Shown: in pieces, positions 33,905 through 43,289 of the stretch | Layout: every line of letters begins with the position of its first letter | How positions within the stretch are numbered: position 1 is the first letter of the stretch | Assembly: GCA_016719295.1 (NCBI GenBank) | Contig: JADKAF010000001.1 | Coordinates: forward strand, 5,208,001-5,272,000 | DNA length: 64,000 nucleotides | Source: Planctomycetota bacterium | Lineage (GTDB): Bacteria > Planctomycetota > UBA1135 > JADKAF01 | Reading direction: 5' to 3' | The notes under the pieces: generated by a model | The model's input: the letters and a program-made list of their open reading frames with translations, nothing else | What the model was told of the DNA's origin: nothing | Database searches by the model: none | Made by a program: the position numbers and the translations under genes

Positions 33905-34582
33905 TCAGCTCTGCAGTGCGCGCGGGAAGAGCGCATGGTTCTCGAGGTGGATGTGATCCATGATCTCGCGCTGGAGCTCGGCGAGCCCGAGGTAGAGCGC
34001 CTTCCACGTGGCGCAGGCGTCGGGCGGCGGCGTGCAGCCGTTGGCGAGTACCTGCATGCGCTCCAGGTTCGCCGCATGGTCCAGGTGCTCGAGCTCCATC
34101 ACCTGCACCGGCCCCATCGCGAAGTTCCCGCGGCCGCTGCGGATCATCGGGAAGAGGATCCCTTCTTCCTTGCCCATGTGGCTCTCGAGCTCGTCGCTCA
34201 TGCGCCGCAGGTGCGCGGCGAGGCCGCGCGGCACCGCGGAGTGGTCGGCGTGGACCTCCTCGACTTTCTGCGCCATCGCGATCAAGCGCGGGACCTCGCG
34301 GCGATGGCCCTCGTGGTAGCGCGCGAGAATGTGGTCGATCAGCGCGGGCAGCGGCTTCTCGTCCCAGCGCTCGAAGCCCGTCGTGCGCGGCTCCTCCGCG
34401 GCGATCTCGTCGAGGATCGCTTGCGAGTCGAGCGCGGACTTGGCGCAGGCCTCCCCCAGCGAGAGGCGGCCGCGGCAGCAGAAGTCGAGGCCGTGGCGGT
34501 GGAAAACGCGCGAGGCGCCGGCGCGCGAGGCGGCGAGGGAGGCGAGGCTGGAATCGCTGCGCAAGGGCGCGATGGTCGACAT
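33905..34582 (-). CDS. RIC/YtfE/ScdA-type di-iron iron-sulfur cluster repair protein
   Basis: A 225-residue RIC protein. The N-terminal ScdA_N-type segment includes FHRHGLDFCCRGRLSLGEAC with the characteristic CC pair. The C-terminal hemerythrin fold supplies di-iron ligands: DHILARYHEGHRRE, HADHSAVPRG, ESHMGKEEGILFP, ELEHLDHAANLE and DHIHLENHALFP. RIC proteins repair Fe-S clusters after nitric oxide or peroxide damage, or release NO. ATG 34582 has a GGAG ahead of it. It is convergent with the hemerythrin gene (12 bp apart) and divergent from a NorR-like activator, the classic arrangement for NO-induced control, and a GG-N10-GC sigma-54 promoter fits upstream. Confidence 0.92.
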   Translation of the reverse strand: MSTIAPLRSDSSLASLAASRAGASRVFHRHGLDFCCRGRLSLGEACAKSALDSQAILDEIAAEEPRTTGFERWDEKPLPALIDHILARYHEGHRREVPRLIAMAQKVEEVHADHSAVPRGLAAHLRRMSDELESHMGKEEGILFPMIRSGRGNFAMGPVQVMELEHLDHAANLERMQVLANGCTPPPDACATWKALYLGLAELQREIMDHIHLENHALFPRALQS

Positions 34583-34621
34583 GGTGGGTGCTCCGTTGGT
34601 GCTTGGCTCGTGGAGCACCAG

Positions 34622-34637
34622 AGCACGCATCGTGCCG
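34622..34637 (-). promoter_or_regulatory. Candidate sigma-54 promoter for the RIC gene
   Basis: On the minus strand CGGCACGATGCGTGCT fits TGGCAC-N5-TTGCW, with the essential GG and GC dinucleotides separated by exactly 10 nt. The -12 element lies about 40 bp upstream of the RIC start codon, giving a short leader that contains the ribosome-binding site. The divergent gene encodes a sigma-54 activator with GAFTGA, which supports it. Confidence 0.55.
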
Positions 34638-34705
34638 CGGCGCAGATCGTGAGCACGGCTCGTTTCTCGACGTCGAGGTTGTACAGAGCGCAACGCGAGC
34701 CTAGG

Positions 34706-34719
34706 GTTCCGATCGCAAC
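34706..34719. promoter_or_regulatory. Near-perfect 14-bp palindrome at the norR-like start
   Basis: GTTCCGATCGCAAC is self-complementary except for one base pair and lies 9 bp before the ATG of the sigma-54 activator. It could be an operator for autoregulation. It does not match the published NorR core GTCA-N3-TGAC, so assignment is uncertain. Confidence 0.3.
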
Positions 34720-34728
34720 GGTGCTGCG

Positions 34729-36294
<1,566 letters not shown>

Positions 36295-36450
36295 AGGGGG
36301 CGGTCCGCGTGCGCACCCGCTGGGAATGCCGCGCGATGCTCGGCGAGCTCAGCGGAGAGCGCGGCTGCGGAGATCGGCTTCGCTCAGGCGGGGGAGCGTC
36401 GCCGAGGATGGCGAAGCCCGCGACCTGCGGACGCGCAGGATCGAATCAGG

Positions 36451-36996
36451 TCATCGGCCCTTGAACATGTGCGCCATGCCGCTCGGCGGATCCTTCTTCC
36501 AGACTTGCGGCTGGTTTACGCGGCCCGTGGTGTAGCGCTTGATGACGGTCGCCGTCGCCATGTAGATCGAGAAGCCGTACCCGAGGACCTCGGCGGCCTT
36601 CTCGGCAGCTCGGATATCGCTGCCCGACAGATGCTCATAGCTCGATCCGAGGTACTCGCCGAAGAGATCGCTGATGGCGAGCGTCAGCTGCTCGCTCACG
36701 GACAGGTTCTTGGCGGCCTCCGCAGGTAGATGCGTGTGCCAGTAGGCCACCGGCCGGCAGCCCGAAGGCATGTCCTTGCCGATGCCGTCCCAGGCCAGCG
36801 CATCGAAGCGACCTTTGCGGATGGTGAGGGAGTAGTTGCCGTTCGGCCGGCGAAAGATAAGCCCGCCATACTCGCGCGCCGAGTTCCAGCTCGCTTGGTA
36901 GTAGTAGTTCGCGGCGTACCAGGCCGCCGCCAATTCGGTCGGCGATTCGTACGGGTTGACTCCGCGATCGTCGGACAGCCCCTGGGTCGGTGCCAT
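36451..36996 (-). CDS. DUF4329-like protein with JAB/deamidase-type HTH motif
   Basis: A 181-residue protein from ATG 36996, preceded by GGAGGA. It has AYWHTHLPAEA followed after about 40 residues by EHLSGSDIRAAEK, the H-x-H plus SxxD arrangement of JAB/MPN-like or DUF4329 domains that occur in toxins and in peptidase or deamidase families. It lacks a signal peptide. No obvious immunity partner is adjacent. The isolated position between NorR and unrelated genes on a different strand hints at acquisition. Function remains open: metallopeptidase-like, effector-type domain or something else. Confidence 0.55.
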   Translation of the reverse strand: MAPTQGLSDDRGVNPYESPTELAAAWYAANYYYQASWNSAREYGGLIFRRPNGNYSLTIRKGRFDALAWDGIGKDMPSGCRPVAYWHTHLPAEAAKNLSVSEQLTLAISDLFGEYLGSSYEHLSGSDIRAAEKAAEVLGYGFSIYMATATVIKRYTTGRVNQPQVWKKDPPSGMAHMFKGR

Positions 36997-37106
36997 CTCA
37001 CGTTCCTCCGAGGCGAGGACGCTGGTCGCGGTGCGGCCTCGTCCGTCTCTGGTGCGATCCGCTGTGCGACTCTCCTCCGGGCGAGCGATGCTGCAGGGGG
37101 AGGTCG

Positions 37107-37382
37107 CTACGGTGGAACGCCGAAAACGTACTTCCAACGCGTGTCGCGAGCAAGACCGACGATCGGGCGACCAGGGATGCGCGGCAGCCGCGGAATCGTC
37201 GACGCGTGCTCCTCCAGCGCGATGCTCGGCCTCTTCGCGAAGCGGTCCAGCCGCAACCGCGCGATCGGATCCCCGCTGCCCTCGCGTGTCGCGAGCGCAA
37301 CGGGTTCGCCGCGGCGCGCGCGCGCGGCTCCCGAGCGCCGATCGGACGGCGCGACCCGACGAATCTCGATCGTCGCGCTCAG
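37107..37382 (-). CDS. Possible 91-residue gene overlapping the preceding stop codon
   Basis: The minus-strand frame from 37382 ends in a well-formed, protein-like stretch (RDTRWKYVFGVPP and earlier DPIARLRLDRFAKRP). The only start at its head is CTG, overlapping the TGA of the gene at 37379, so it would need a rare start with translational coupling; a TTG further in is another option. No family recognised. It otherwise fills what would be a 380-bp gap. Treat as doubtful. Confidence 0.25.
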   Translation of the reverse strand: MSATIEIRRVAPSDRRSGAARARRGEPVALATREGSGDPIARLRLDRFAKRPSIALEEHASTIPRLPRIPGRPIVGLARDTRWKYVFGVPP

Positions 37383-38056
37383 CCGTCCTTCGCCGTCACG
37401 TGCGTCACCGCGTCGATCACCGGCGCATCGAGCGCGGGATCGAGCGAGAGCTGCTCGGGCGCGATCACGAGCTCGAGGGTGCGCTCCTCGCAGGTGAACG
37501 GAGAGCGGAGCTCGAAGACCTCGCCCGCGCCGCGCGCGGTGCGCCAGGTGAGCGTGCCGGGTACGTGACGCCAGGCGTGCCAGGCGATCGCGTAGCGCCC
37601 GCCTTCCGCGAGCTCGAAGCGCTGCGTCGCCTCGCGTTGCTCGGGCAGAGCGCGCTGCGCGCGGAGGAGCTCGGCGAGCTCGCGCGGGCCGACCGGGGCC
37701 GGCGCGAGCGGATCGTTGCAGCAAGCGACGGCGTGCTCGCGTCCGCGCTCGTCCACGCGCAGGAGCTCCGCGCCGAGCGCGGCCACGGCGGAGGCGTCCG
37801 CGGCGAGACGCACGACGACGCGCACGCGCTGCTTCGACGGCGGAAGAGCGTGCTCCGTCGGCGCGGCGCTCGGCGTCGCGTCGGCCCGCGCCGGCGCGGT
37901 CGCGCGCGGCGCGGGCGGCACGTCGACCTGCGCCGTTGCCGGCGCGCGCTCGAGCTCGCCGCTCGAGCGCGCGTGCGGCTCGAGCGCCAGCTTCCAGCAG
38001 AGGAAGCTCGCGCCGAAGATCGCCGCGAAGAGGAGCCAGGGGGACTTCGTGCGCAT
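37379..38056 (-). CDS. Hypothetical exported protein with N-terminal membrane anchor
   Basis: A 225-residue protein with an N-terminal transmembrane segment (SPWLLFAAIFGASFLCWKLAL), a Pro/Ala-rich linker (about residues 35-70), and a C-terminal domain of mostly beta character that includes YAIAWHAWRHVPGTLTW. The start ATG 38056 lies 2 bp after the stop of the gene upstream, and both begin MRT, so the pair forms an operon. Two cysteines in AVACCNDPL may pair. I do not recognise a family. Its C-terminal region could be an anchored accessory of the secreted protein at 38059-39405. Confidence 0.6.
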   Translation of the reverse strand: MRTKSPWLLFAAIFGASFLCWKLALEPHARSSGELERAPATAQVDVPPAPRATAPARADATPSAAPTEHALPPSKQRVRVVVRLAADASAVAALGAELLRVDERGREHAVACCNDPLAPAPVGPRELAELLRAQRALPEQREATQRFELAEGGRYAIAWHAWRHVPGTLTWRTARGAGEVFELRSPFTCEERTLELVIAPEQLSLDPALDAPVIDAVTHVTAKDG

Positions 38057-38058
38057 GG

Positions 38059-39405
38059 CTAGAGGATCGTCAGCGCGAGCGCGGCTGTAGCGAGGAGCTG
38101 CGTCGGCGCTTCGGCGTGGAAGGACTGCGCGAAGAGCTGGAGGCCGACCAAGTTCGGATCGCTCGGGATGCCGAGGGGGATCGCGACGGGCGGCTGCGGG
38201 ACCGCCGCGATCAGCGCGATGGCCGTGGGATCGACGAAGATGTCGCAGCCGTAGACCGAGAGTGGCGTCGTGAGCGCCGCCGAGCTGAGGACGAGATAGC
38301 CCGGTCGTGCATTGCCCGTGGCGTCGAGGATCAGCGCGTAGCTGGCGTTGCCCGTGTTCGGCAGGCCGGTCGGGTTCGGCATGCGGAACGCATAGCTCGC
38401 GTTGCCGCTGGTCGCGTTGCCGATCTCGCGCGGCGTCGGGCGCATCGCGATGCCTGAAGGTGTCGCGAGCCCCGGGGTCGAGAGCAGCGTCGGGTTCGCG
38501 TTCGGGTCGGCCCAGTAGATCGAGCGCCGCGGCGTGCCATTGGTGCCCGTCGCGAGTGCTAGGCCGCCGGTGGTCGCCTCGGAGGCGATGGCGTTCAGCG
38601 AACCGATCGCCATCGGCACGGGCACCACCGCGCCGTTGCTCACCGTCACGCGGAAGAGCGGTTGCGTCGCGTCGAGCGTGGTGACCAGGAGCTCGCCCGA
38701 GACCTCGAAGGCCATGTTCGAGAGGCCGGCCGGCGTGCTCGCGATCAGCGTCGCCATGCCGCCGCCGATCGGCACCTCCCAGATGTCGCCGCGCGTGCCG
38801 GAGACGTAGGTGCCGAGATAGACCTTGCTCGCGTCGGGCGCGAGCGCCAACGCGTTGAACACATCCGTGAGGAGCGCGCCATTCGCGATGTCGATCGGCG
38901 TGATGAGGCCGCTCGAGGTATCGACGATGCCGACGCCCTGCCAGCCGTAGCCCGTGGTGAGGATGTTCTTCAGCGGTCCGGCATCGACGTCGGTGACCGC
39001 GACGACGACGCGGCCATCGGGAAGCAGCGCCATCTGCGGGATCTCGCCGCAGCACGGGCCGCCGCGGCCCAAGCTGAACGAGGCATCGAAGAGCACCGCG
39101 CTCCCGTTGAGCTGGATCATGTGCAGATCCACGCTGCCGCCGACCGGCGCGCGCTCGCCGGCGAGGATCGCGCCGTCGCTCTCGCGGTAAAGCACACACG
39201 AGGAGCCCGTGCCGTCGAGGTCGCCCTGCACGTTGGCGAGGACCGTCGGCTGGCCGGGCCGGCGAGGGTGCGCGAGGAAGAGGCCGGTCTGGCCCGCGGA
39301 GGGGTTGAAGGTGCCGAAGACGTACCAGCCTTCGGGGACCTGGGCCGTGGCGAGCGACGAGAGCGCGGCGAGCGCGCAGAGAGTAGGCGAGAAGCGGGTG
39401 CGCAT
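38059..39405 (-). CDS. Secreted protein, probable beta-propeller, function unknown
   Basis: A 448-residue protein with a Sec signal peptide (residues 1-21, ending ATA). Repeated motifs of beta-propeller type appear: MALLPDGRVVVAVTDVD, LALAPDASKVYLGTYVSG, MAFEVSGELLVTTLDATQPLFRV and IAMRP. Near the C-terminus NATSGNASYAFRMPNPTGLP and NTGNASYALILDATGN contain a duplicated GNASYA element. The architecture parallels the gene at 22408-24018, suggesting a shared surface or secretion system. Two 20-bp inverted repeats with a CCTGAA-N6-TTCAGG core lie in the 279 bp upstream and may control this operon. Function unknown. Confidence 0.7.
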   Translation of the reverse strand: MRTRFSPTLCALAALSSLATAQVPEGWYVFGTFNPSAGQTGLFLAHPRRPGQPTVLANVQGDLDGTGSSCVLYRESDGAILAGERAPVGGSVDLHMIQLNGSAVLFDASFSLGRGGPCCGEIPQMALLPDGRVVVAVTDVDAGPLKNILTTGYGWQGVGIVDTSSGLITPIDIANGALLTDVFNALALAPDASKVYLGTYVSGTRGDIWEVPIGGGMATLIASTPAGLSNMAFEVSGELLVTTLDATQPLFRVTVSNGAVVPVPMAIGSLNAIASEATTGGLALATGTNGTPRRSIYWADPNANPTLLSTPGLATPSGIAMRPTPREIGNATSGNASYAFRMPNPTGLPNTGNASYALILDATGNARPGYLVLSSAALTTPLSVYGCDIFVDPTAIALIAAVPQPPVAIPLGIPSDPNLVGLQLFAQSFHAEAPTQLLATAALALTIL

Positions 39406-39489
39406 GAGGGTTCTCCGAGGGAGAGTGCACCCGGCGCGCGGGGGAGAGCACGCCAGGCGGTCCCGCGGCTCGGCAACGCGCGTACCGTG

Positions 39490-39509
39490 CCCTGAATCGC
39501 CGTTCAGGG
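39490..39509. promoter_or_regulatory. Inverted repeat CCCTGAA-N6-TTCAGGG (copy 1)
   Basis: Perfect 7-bp arms at 39490-39496 and 39503-39509, separated by 6 nt. It sits 85 bp upstream of the start codon at 39405. A second element with the same CCTGAA-N6-TTCAGG core is at 39617-39636, so this looks like an operator pair. Confidence 0.5.
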
Positions 39510-39616
39510 AGAACTCGCGCGCGCTCTCGCATGCCTGCAACTCTCTTCTGAGCCGCGAGTTGCGCGCTTCGATCCGGCAGAGTGGCAGGGTTTCGCCACG
39601 GCCTCGCGTGTTCCTA

Positions 39617-39636
39617 TCCTGAAACGAAGTTCAGGA
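39617..39636. promoter_or_regulatory. Inverted repeat TCCTGAA-N6-TTCAGGA (copy 2)
   Basis: Perfect 7-bp arms with the same 6-nt spacer as copy 1, centred 127 bp away. Conservation of arms but not of the spacer is what a dimeric regulator site would show. Both lie in the promoter region of the minus-strand operon at 37379-39405. Confidence 0.5.
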
Positions 39637-39684
39637 CCGCGACCGTCCGCCGCGGCCCGCTCTCCTCGCGCGAGCCGCGCCCGC

Positions 39685-40560
39685 TCAGAGCCGCGCGTCG
39701 ACGAGCGCGAGCAGCTCCGCGACGTCGTCGACGACGCGGTCGATCGCCCCGTCCGCCCGCGTCCCGAGCACCCACTCCGGCGTGTGCGGATGGCGCCGCA
39801 GCACGAGGGTCTTCGGGGCACCCGCGGCCTTGGCGCGGCGCAGCACGGATGGGAGTGCCAGGTCGAGCGAGAAGACATCGCCGATCACGAGATCGGGGCG
39901 TTCCTCCTCGAGCACCGCGCGGTAGCGCGGGCGATCGACGGAGATGCGGCGACCGGAGAGCACGAGGTGGTCGTCACCCGTGCCGAGCACTTGCTTCCCC
40001 GCCTGACCGCGCACGCGCAGCGCGGCGTGCGGCTCGACACCTGCGTCGACGCCGATCTGGCGGAACCAGCCCACGATCTTCTCGCTGCTCGAGTTCGAGA
40101 CGATGACGATCTCGACGCCGCGCGCGCGCAGCGCCTCCAACGTCGGCTTCGTCGAGGGCACGAGCGCCGGCGGATGGAGCTCGCGGAAGCGTGCCGTGCT
40201 GGTGAGGAAGCAGCGATCGGCGAACGCGCTCAAGCTCGGCTCGCCCGCGCCCAGGATGGCGTCGCGGTAGCGCTGCACGCGCGGATCCGCTCCGCGGTCG
40301 AGATACGAGGCGAGCGAGTTCGCGATGCAGAAGGGATCCTCGTCGACGTAGGCCGTGATGCGCCCGTCGGGCGCCCAGCCGTACTCGCTCGGGCGCGCGC
40401 GCACGGCGGCCTCGAAGGCGAGGAAGTCGCGCCGCGCCTGATCGGCGCCGACGCCGGCGAATCGCGCGGCCTCCGCCGCGAGGAAGAGCTTCACCTCTTC
40501 GGCTTCGAAGGCCTGGTCGGTCCATACTCCGTCGAAGTCGGAGACGATCTTCAGCGTCAT
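39685..40560 (-). CDS. HAD-superfamily hydrolase
   Basis: A 291-residue HAD protein. Motif I is VSDFDGVWTD (nucleophile D8), motif II is IVSNSSS, and motif IV is VIGDVFSLDL near residue 230. A cap region occupies the stretch between motifs I and II (about residues 20-150). Family members are mostly phosphatases of small molecules in the cytoplasm; the substrate cannot be named. It is a single minus-strand gene, with the two inverted repeats beyond its 3' end belonging to the next operon. Length and motifs are intact. Confidence 0.85.
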   Translation of the reverse strand: MTLKIVSDFDGVWTDQAFEAEEVKLFLAAEAARFAGVGADQARRDFLAFEAAVRARPSEYGWAPDGRITAYVDEDPFCIANSLASYLDRGADPRVQRYRDAILGAGEPSLSAFADRCFLTSTARFRELHPPALVPSTKPTLEALRARGVEIVIVSNSSSEKIVGWFRQIGVDAGVEPHAALRVRGQAGKQVLGTGDDHLVLSGRRISVDRPRYRAVLEEERPDLVIGDVFSLDLALPSVLRRAKAAGAPKTLVLRRHPHTPEWVLGTRADGAIDRVVDDVAELLALVDARL

Positions 40561-40747
40561 GGGCGGGGCTCGGCGCGCGGGTTGGGGAACGGAGCCGCTC
40601 TTCTAGAGAGCCCGCGCGGGGAACGGAAGCCTCGGTGTCGGTTGCGCGGACCCCTTCCGCGACATGGCAGGGGTGCTCCGGGTACTGGAACGCGACGGCG
40701 CCGCCCGTCGCTCCCCCTCGGATCCACGCTGCCGAACGAGTCCCTCC

Positions 40748-41881
40748 ATGTCCGCTCCCTCCGGGTTCACCCGCGTCCACGTCCCCGCGCGCCTCGCCGA
40801 CCTCGCGTTCAGCTATCTCCGGCCCGACGATTGGGTCGAAGCCGAGCTCCCGGTGGAAGAGCACGACTTCGAGAAGCCGACCACCTGCGCGCCGCTCACG
40901 CTCTGCCACCCGGGCTTCGCGCTCATCGTCTTCACGGTCGGGGCACGTCCGGCCTTCGCCGACGGCACCGTCGCGCAGTGGCTCGAGTATCTGCTGCGCG
41001 AGCAGGGCTACGACCCGAGCCCGCCGGAGGAAGAGCTGCTCGATGCGCACCGCGCCGCCGCCTGCTGGCTCACCACGGTCGAGAACGGCACGGCGATCCG
41101 TCAGCGCGTGATGGCGCTCGAGGACGGCGGACGGCTGCTCCTGCTCGGCGCGCTGGCGCCGCGCGAGCTCTGGGATGGCGCGGAGGAGAAGCTCGCCACC
41201 ATGTTGCGCTCGTTCACGCTCGAGCGCCCGCAAGGCCCGACCTTCGAGCTCGCGCCCGCCGATCGCCCGCTCGAGAAGTCGAGCTTCTTCGCGATGCAGA
41301 AGGTCGAGACCAAGGGCCGCGAGGAAGCGCCGCCCGCGCCGCCGGAGCCGGTGCCAGTCGACGACGCGCTCGATCCCGAGCATCCGACGAACGCGCGCCT
41401 CCGCGACAACGGCGTCGGTCTCGTGCCCCGCATCCTCGCGCGCGACGAAGCGAGCGGATTCTCGACCTTGGGCGTGGGCAGCCTGGTGATGCTGGTGAAG
41501 GTGCCGCCGGGCTGGCACGCGATCGACGACGGCCGCCGCTTGCTCGTCTTCGACGGCCCCGGAGGAACGCAGATCAACGTGCGGCGCTATCGCCGCGAAG
41601 GTTCCACCGACGAGGAGATCCTGCAGCTCCGCCTCGATGCGGCGCATCAGGAGTGGCCCGGCGTCGAGCACCTGCGCCTCGAGCTCGAGAGCCTCCCCTG
41701 CCTCGGCCTACGCAACTTCGAGATCGAAGGCGAGAAGCTGGAGCAGGTCTACTTGCTGCGCTCGATCGGCGACGACGAGGTCCTCGAAGCGCGGGTCACC
41801 TCGACGCCGGAGAAGATCGGCGCCGCGCTCGATGTCGCGCATCCGCTGCTTGTGACGGCGGAGGTGCCGGTGGGGGTGTGA
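40748..41881 (+). CDS. Hypothetical cytoplasmic protein
   Basis: A 377-residue protein from ATG 40748 with no signal peptide or transmembrane segment. It has two similar halves: FTRVHVPARLADLAFSYLRP at the start and TLGVGSLVMLVKVPPGWHAID after a Pro-rich linker near residue 200. Each half ends with a region of the type LLLLGA... / LEARVTS. The mixed alpha-beta pattern recalls DcrB/PsbP-like folds, but this is only an impression. No catalytic motif. Transcribed alone on the plus strand. Confidence 0.6.
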   Translation: MSAPSGFTRVHVPARLADLAFSYLRPDDWVEAELPVEEHDFEKPTTCAPLTLCHPGFALIVFTVGARPAFADGTVAQWLEYLLREQGYDPSPPEEELLDAHRAAACWLTTVENGTAIRQRVMALEDGGRLLLLGALAPRELWDGAEEKLATMLRSFTLERPQGPTFELAPADRPLEKSSFFAMQKVETKGREEAPPAPPEPVPVDDALDPEHPTNARLRDNGVGLVPRILARDEASGFSTLGVGSLVMLVKVPPGWHAIDDGRRLLVFDGPGGTQINVRRYRREGSTDEEILQLRLDAAHQEWPGVEHLRLELESLPCLGLRNFEIEGEKLEQVYLLRSIGDDEVLEARVTSTPEKIGAALDVAHPLLVTAEVPVGV

Positions 41882-42029
41882 TGCGAGCGCTCTAGCAGAG
41901 GGGCTCGCTGCGCTCCAGCCCTCTCCCGCGGCGATCGGAGAGGTCGAGCATGGCACCGCTGGATCGACGCCGCTGCAGCGCGAAAACCGCCTTCCCGCGC
42001 CCATGCGGTCATCGGATATCCTGCCTTCC

Positions 42030-42269
42030 ATGCCGAGGCCTCCGATCGTTCCATCGACCCCGCTCTCCCCGGCGGAGAAGCTCCAGATGTCCCTCGACAT
42101 GCTCGACGATGGTTGCCGGATGATGCGCGAGAACCTGCGCCGTCGTCATCCCGAGTGCCGCGAGGCCGAGCTCGAAGAGCTGCTGGTCGCGTGGCTGATA
42201 GAGCGCCCCGGCGCCGAGCATGGAGACGGGGTTGGTCGCCCGGGCGTGTGGCCGCGAGTTCGCCGATGA
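42030..42269 (+). CDS. Rv0078B-like antitoxin-type small protein, orphaned
   Basis: A 79-residue protein whose core MMRENLRRRHPECREAELEE, followed by WLIERPGAEHGD and GRP, matches a common small family associated with nucleotidyltransferase-type toxins (Rv0078B-related). ATG 42030 is preferred; ATG 42003 adds nine residues. Its stop overlaps the ATG of the next frame as ATGA, the normal layout for antitoxin-toxin pairs, but that frame ends after 12 codons. The antitoxin itself looks complete. Assigning it as an antitoxin is from family context rather than known activity. Confidence 0.55.
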   Translation: MPRPPIVPSTPLSPAEKLQMSLDMLDDGCRMMRENLRRRHPECREAELEELLVAWLIERPGAEHGDGVGRPGVWPRVRR

Positions 42270-42304
42270 AGGGCGAAGCTGCGAGCTTCGACGAGCTGCT
42301 CTGA
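42266..42304 (+). pseudogene. 12-codon stub of the partner toxin gene
   Basis: The frame starts ATG at 42266 inside the antitoxin stop and reads a short peptide ending FDELL before TGA at 42302-42304. Nucleotidyltransferase toxins of this system usually begin with a similar short helix (often F-x-x-LL) before the core, which is missing here. Nothing resembling the toxin body follows before 42546, so the toxin appears deleted. Confidence 0.4.
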
Positions 42305-42545
42305 GCGGTGCTGGTCACGCCCTCCTAGAGACGCAGAACCTGAGTCTGCGGAGGCCGGGCGGGTGAGGGGAAGCGATGCCGCGAGGGAAGGATGCTGCGC
42401 GATGCGCGCTGTATCGTCGCACGTGGCCAGGGCGCTTCGCATTCGGTTTTCATGCCGCGAGGCCGTCGGTCGTAGCTCAGGTCCTGCGCCGCTCGGATCC
42501 CACCCAGGTCGCGGGATCCCTGCCCTCGCTCGCACGGAGAACGCG

Positions 42546-43280
42546 ATGAGCTCGATACGCCGATCTTCCTCCTCCGCCGCCACCGAACGCCGCGAGTTCC
42601 TGCGGCTCGCAGCGCTCAGCTTGGGCTCCGGTGCGCTGGCTTCCTCGAGGGCTCCCGCACTCCCGCGCGCGAGCGCGCCCGAAGAGGAGTCCATCGGCTA
42701 TGACGAGTTCCTCGCCGCGGCCGTGCCGCTCGCGCGGGAGCGGAAGAACGCCGCGACGCGCTTCGGCGAGGATCGCTATCTCTTCGTGCTGGCTTCGCTC
42801 GCCGCGCGCTTGCGCGCGGTCGACGTTCCCGAGATGCGCCGCGTGAATCGCGAGGAGGAGCCGGGCTATTGGCTCGGCGCGAACGAGGCGCCCGAGGACT
42901 GCCCCTTCACGGTGCTGCACTGGAAGCTCGCTCCGGGCGCGATCGTGCGCCCGCATCCGCACACCTATGGCAACGTCGTGACGCTCGGCCTCGAGGGCGA
43001 GGTGCGGATCCAGAATCACGAGACGGTGGAGGCGCCCGACTATGCGGCCACAGGCACCTTTCAGCTGCGGCGCGTGCACGAGCAGATCCTGCGCCCGCAC
43101 GACGTGAACCTGGTGCCGCTGCACCACGGCTTCATCCACGGCTTCGTCGCCGGACCCGAGGGGGCGCGCGGCCTGGACATCACGACGCGCGTGCGGCCGA
43201 AGCAGCCGAACGTGTCTGTGGAGATCGGCGATGCGGTGGATCTGGCGCGGGGGATCTTCGAGGGGCGGTGGGTGAAGTAA
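42546..43280 (+). CDS. Cupin-like protein with Tat signal
   Basis: A 244-residue protein from ATG 42546. The N-terminus (ERREFLRLAALSLGSGALASS) is a Tat signal, implying export of a folded metalloprotein. The C-terminal half is a cupin: HWKLAPGAIVRPHPHTYGNVVTLGLEGEVRI supplies a His-rich first motif, and PLHHGFIHGFVAG a second. These residues could bind Fe, Mn or Zn. The family is too diverse to name a reaction; cysteine dioxygenase-like enzymes are one possibility. It converges with the sulfatase-like gene, whose stop is only 9 bp away. Confidence 0.7.
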   Translation: MSSIRRSSSSAATERREFLRLAALSLGSGALASSRAPALPRASAPEEESIGYDEFLAAAVPLARERKNAATRFGEDRYLFVLASLAARLRAVDVPEMRRVNREEEPGYWLGANEAPEDCPFTVLHWKLAPGAIVRPHPHTYGNVVTLGLEGEVRIQNHETVEAPDYAATGTFQLRRVHEQILRPHDVNLVPLHHGFIHGFVAGPEGARGLDITTRVRPKQPNVSVEIGDAVDLARGIFEGRWVK

Positions 43281-43289
43281 GGCCTCGGC

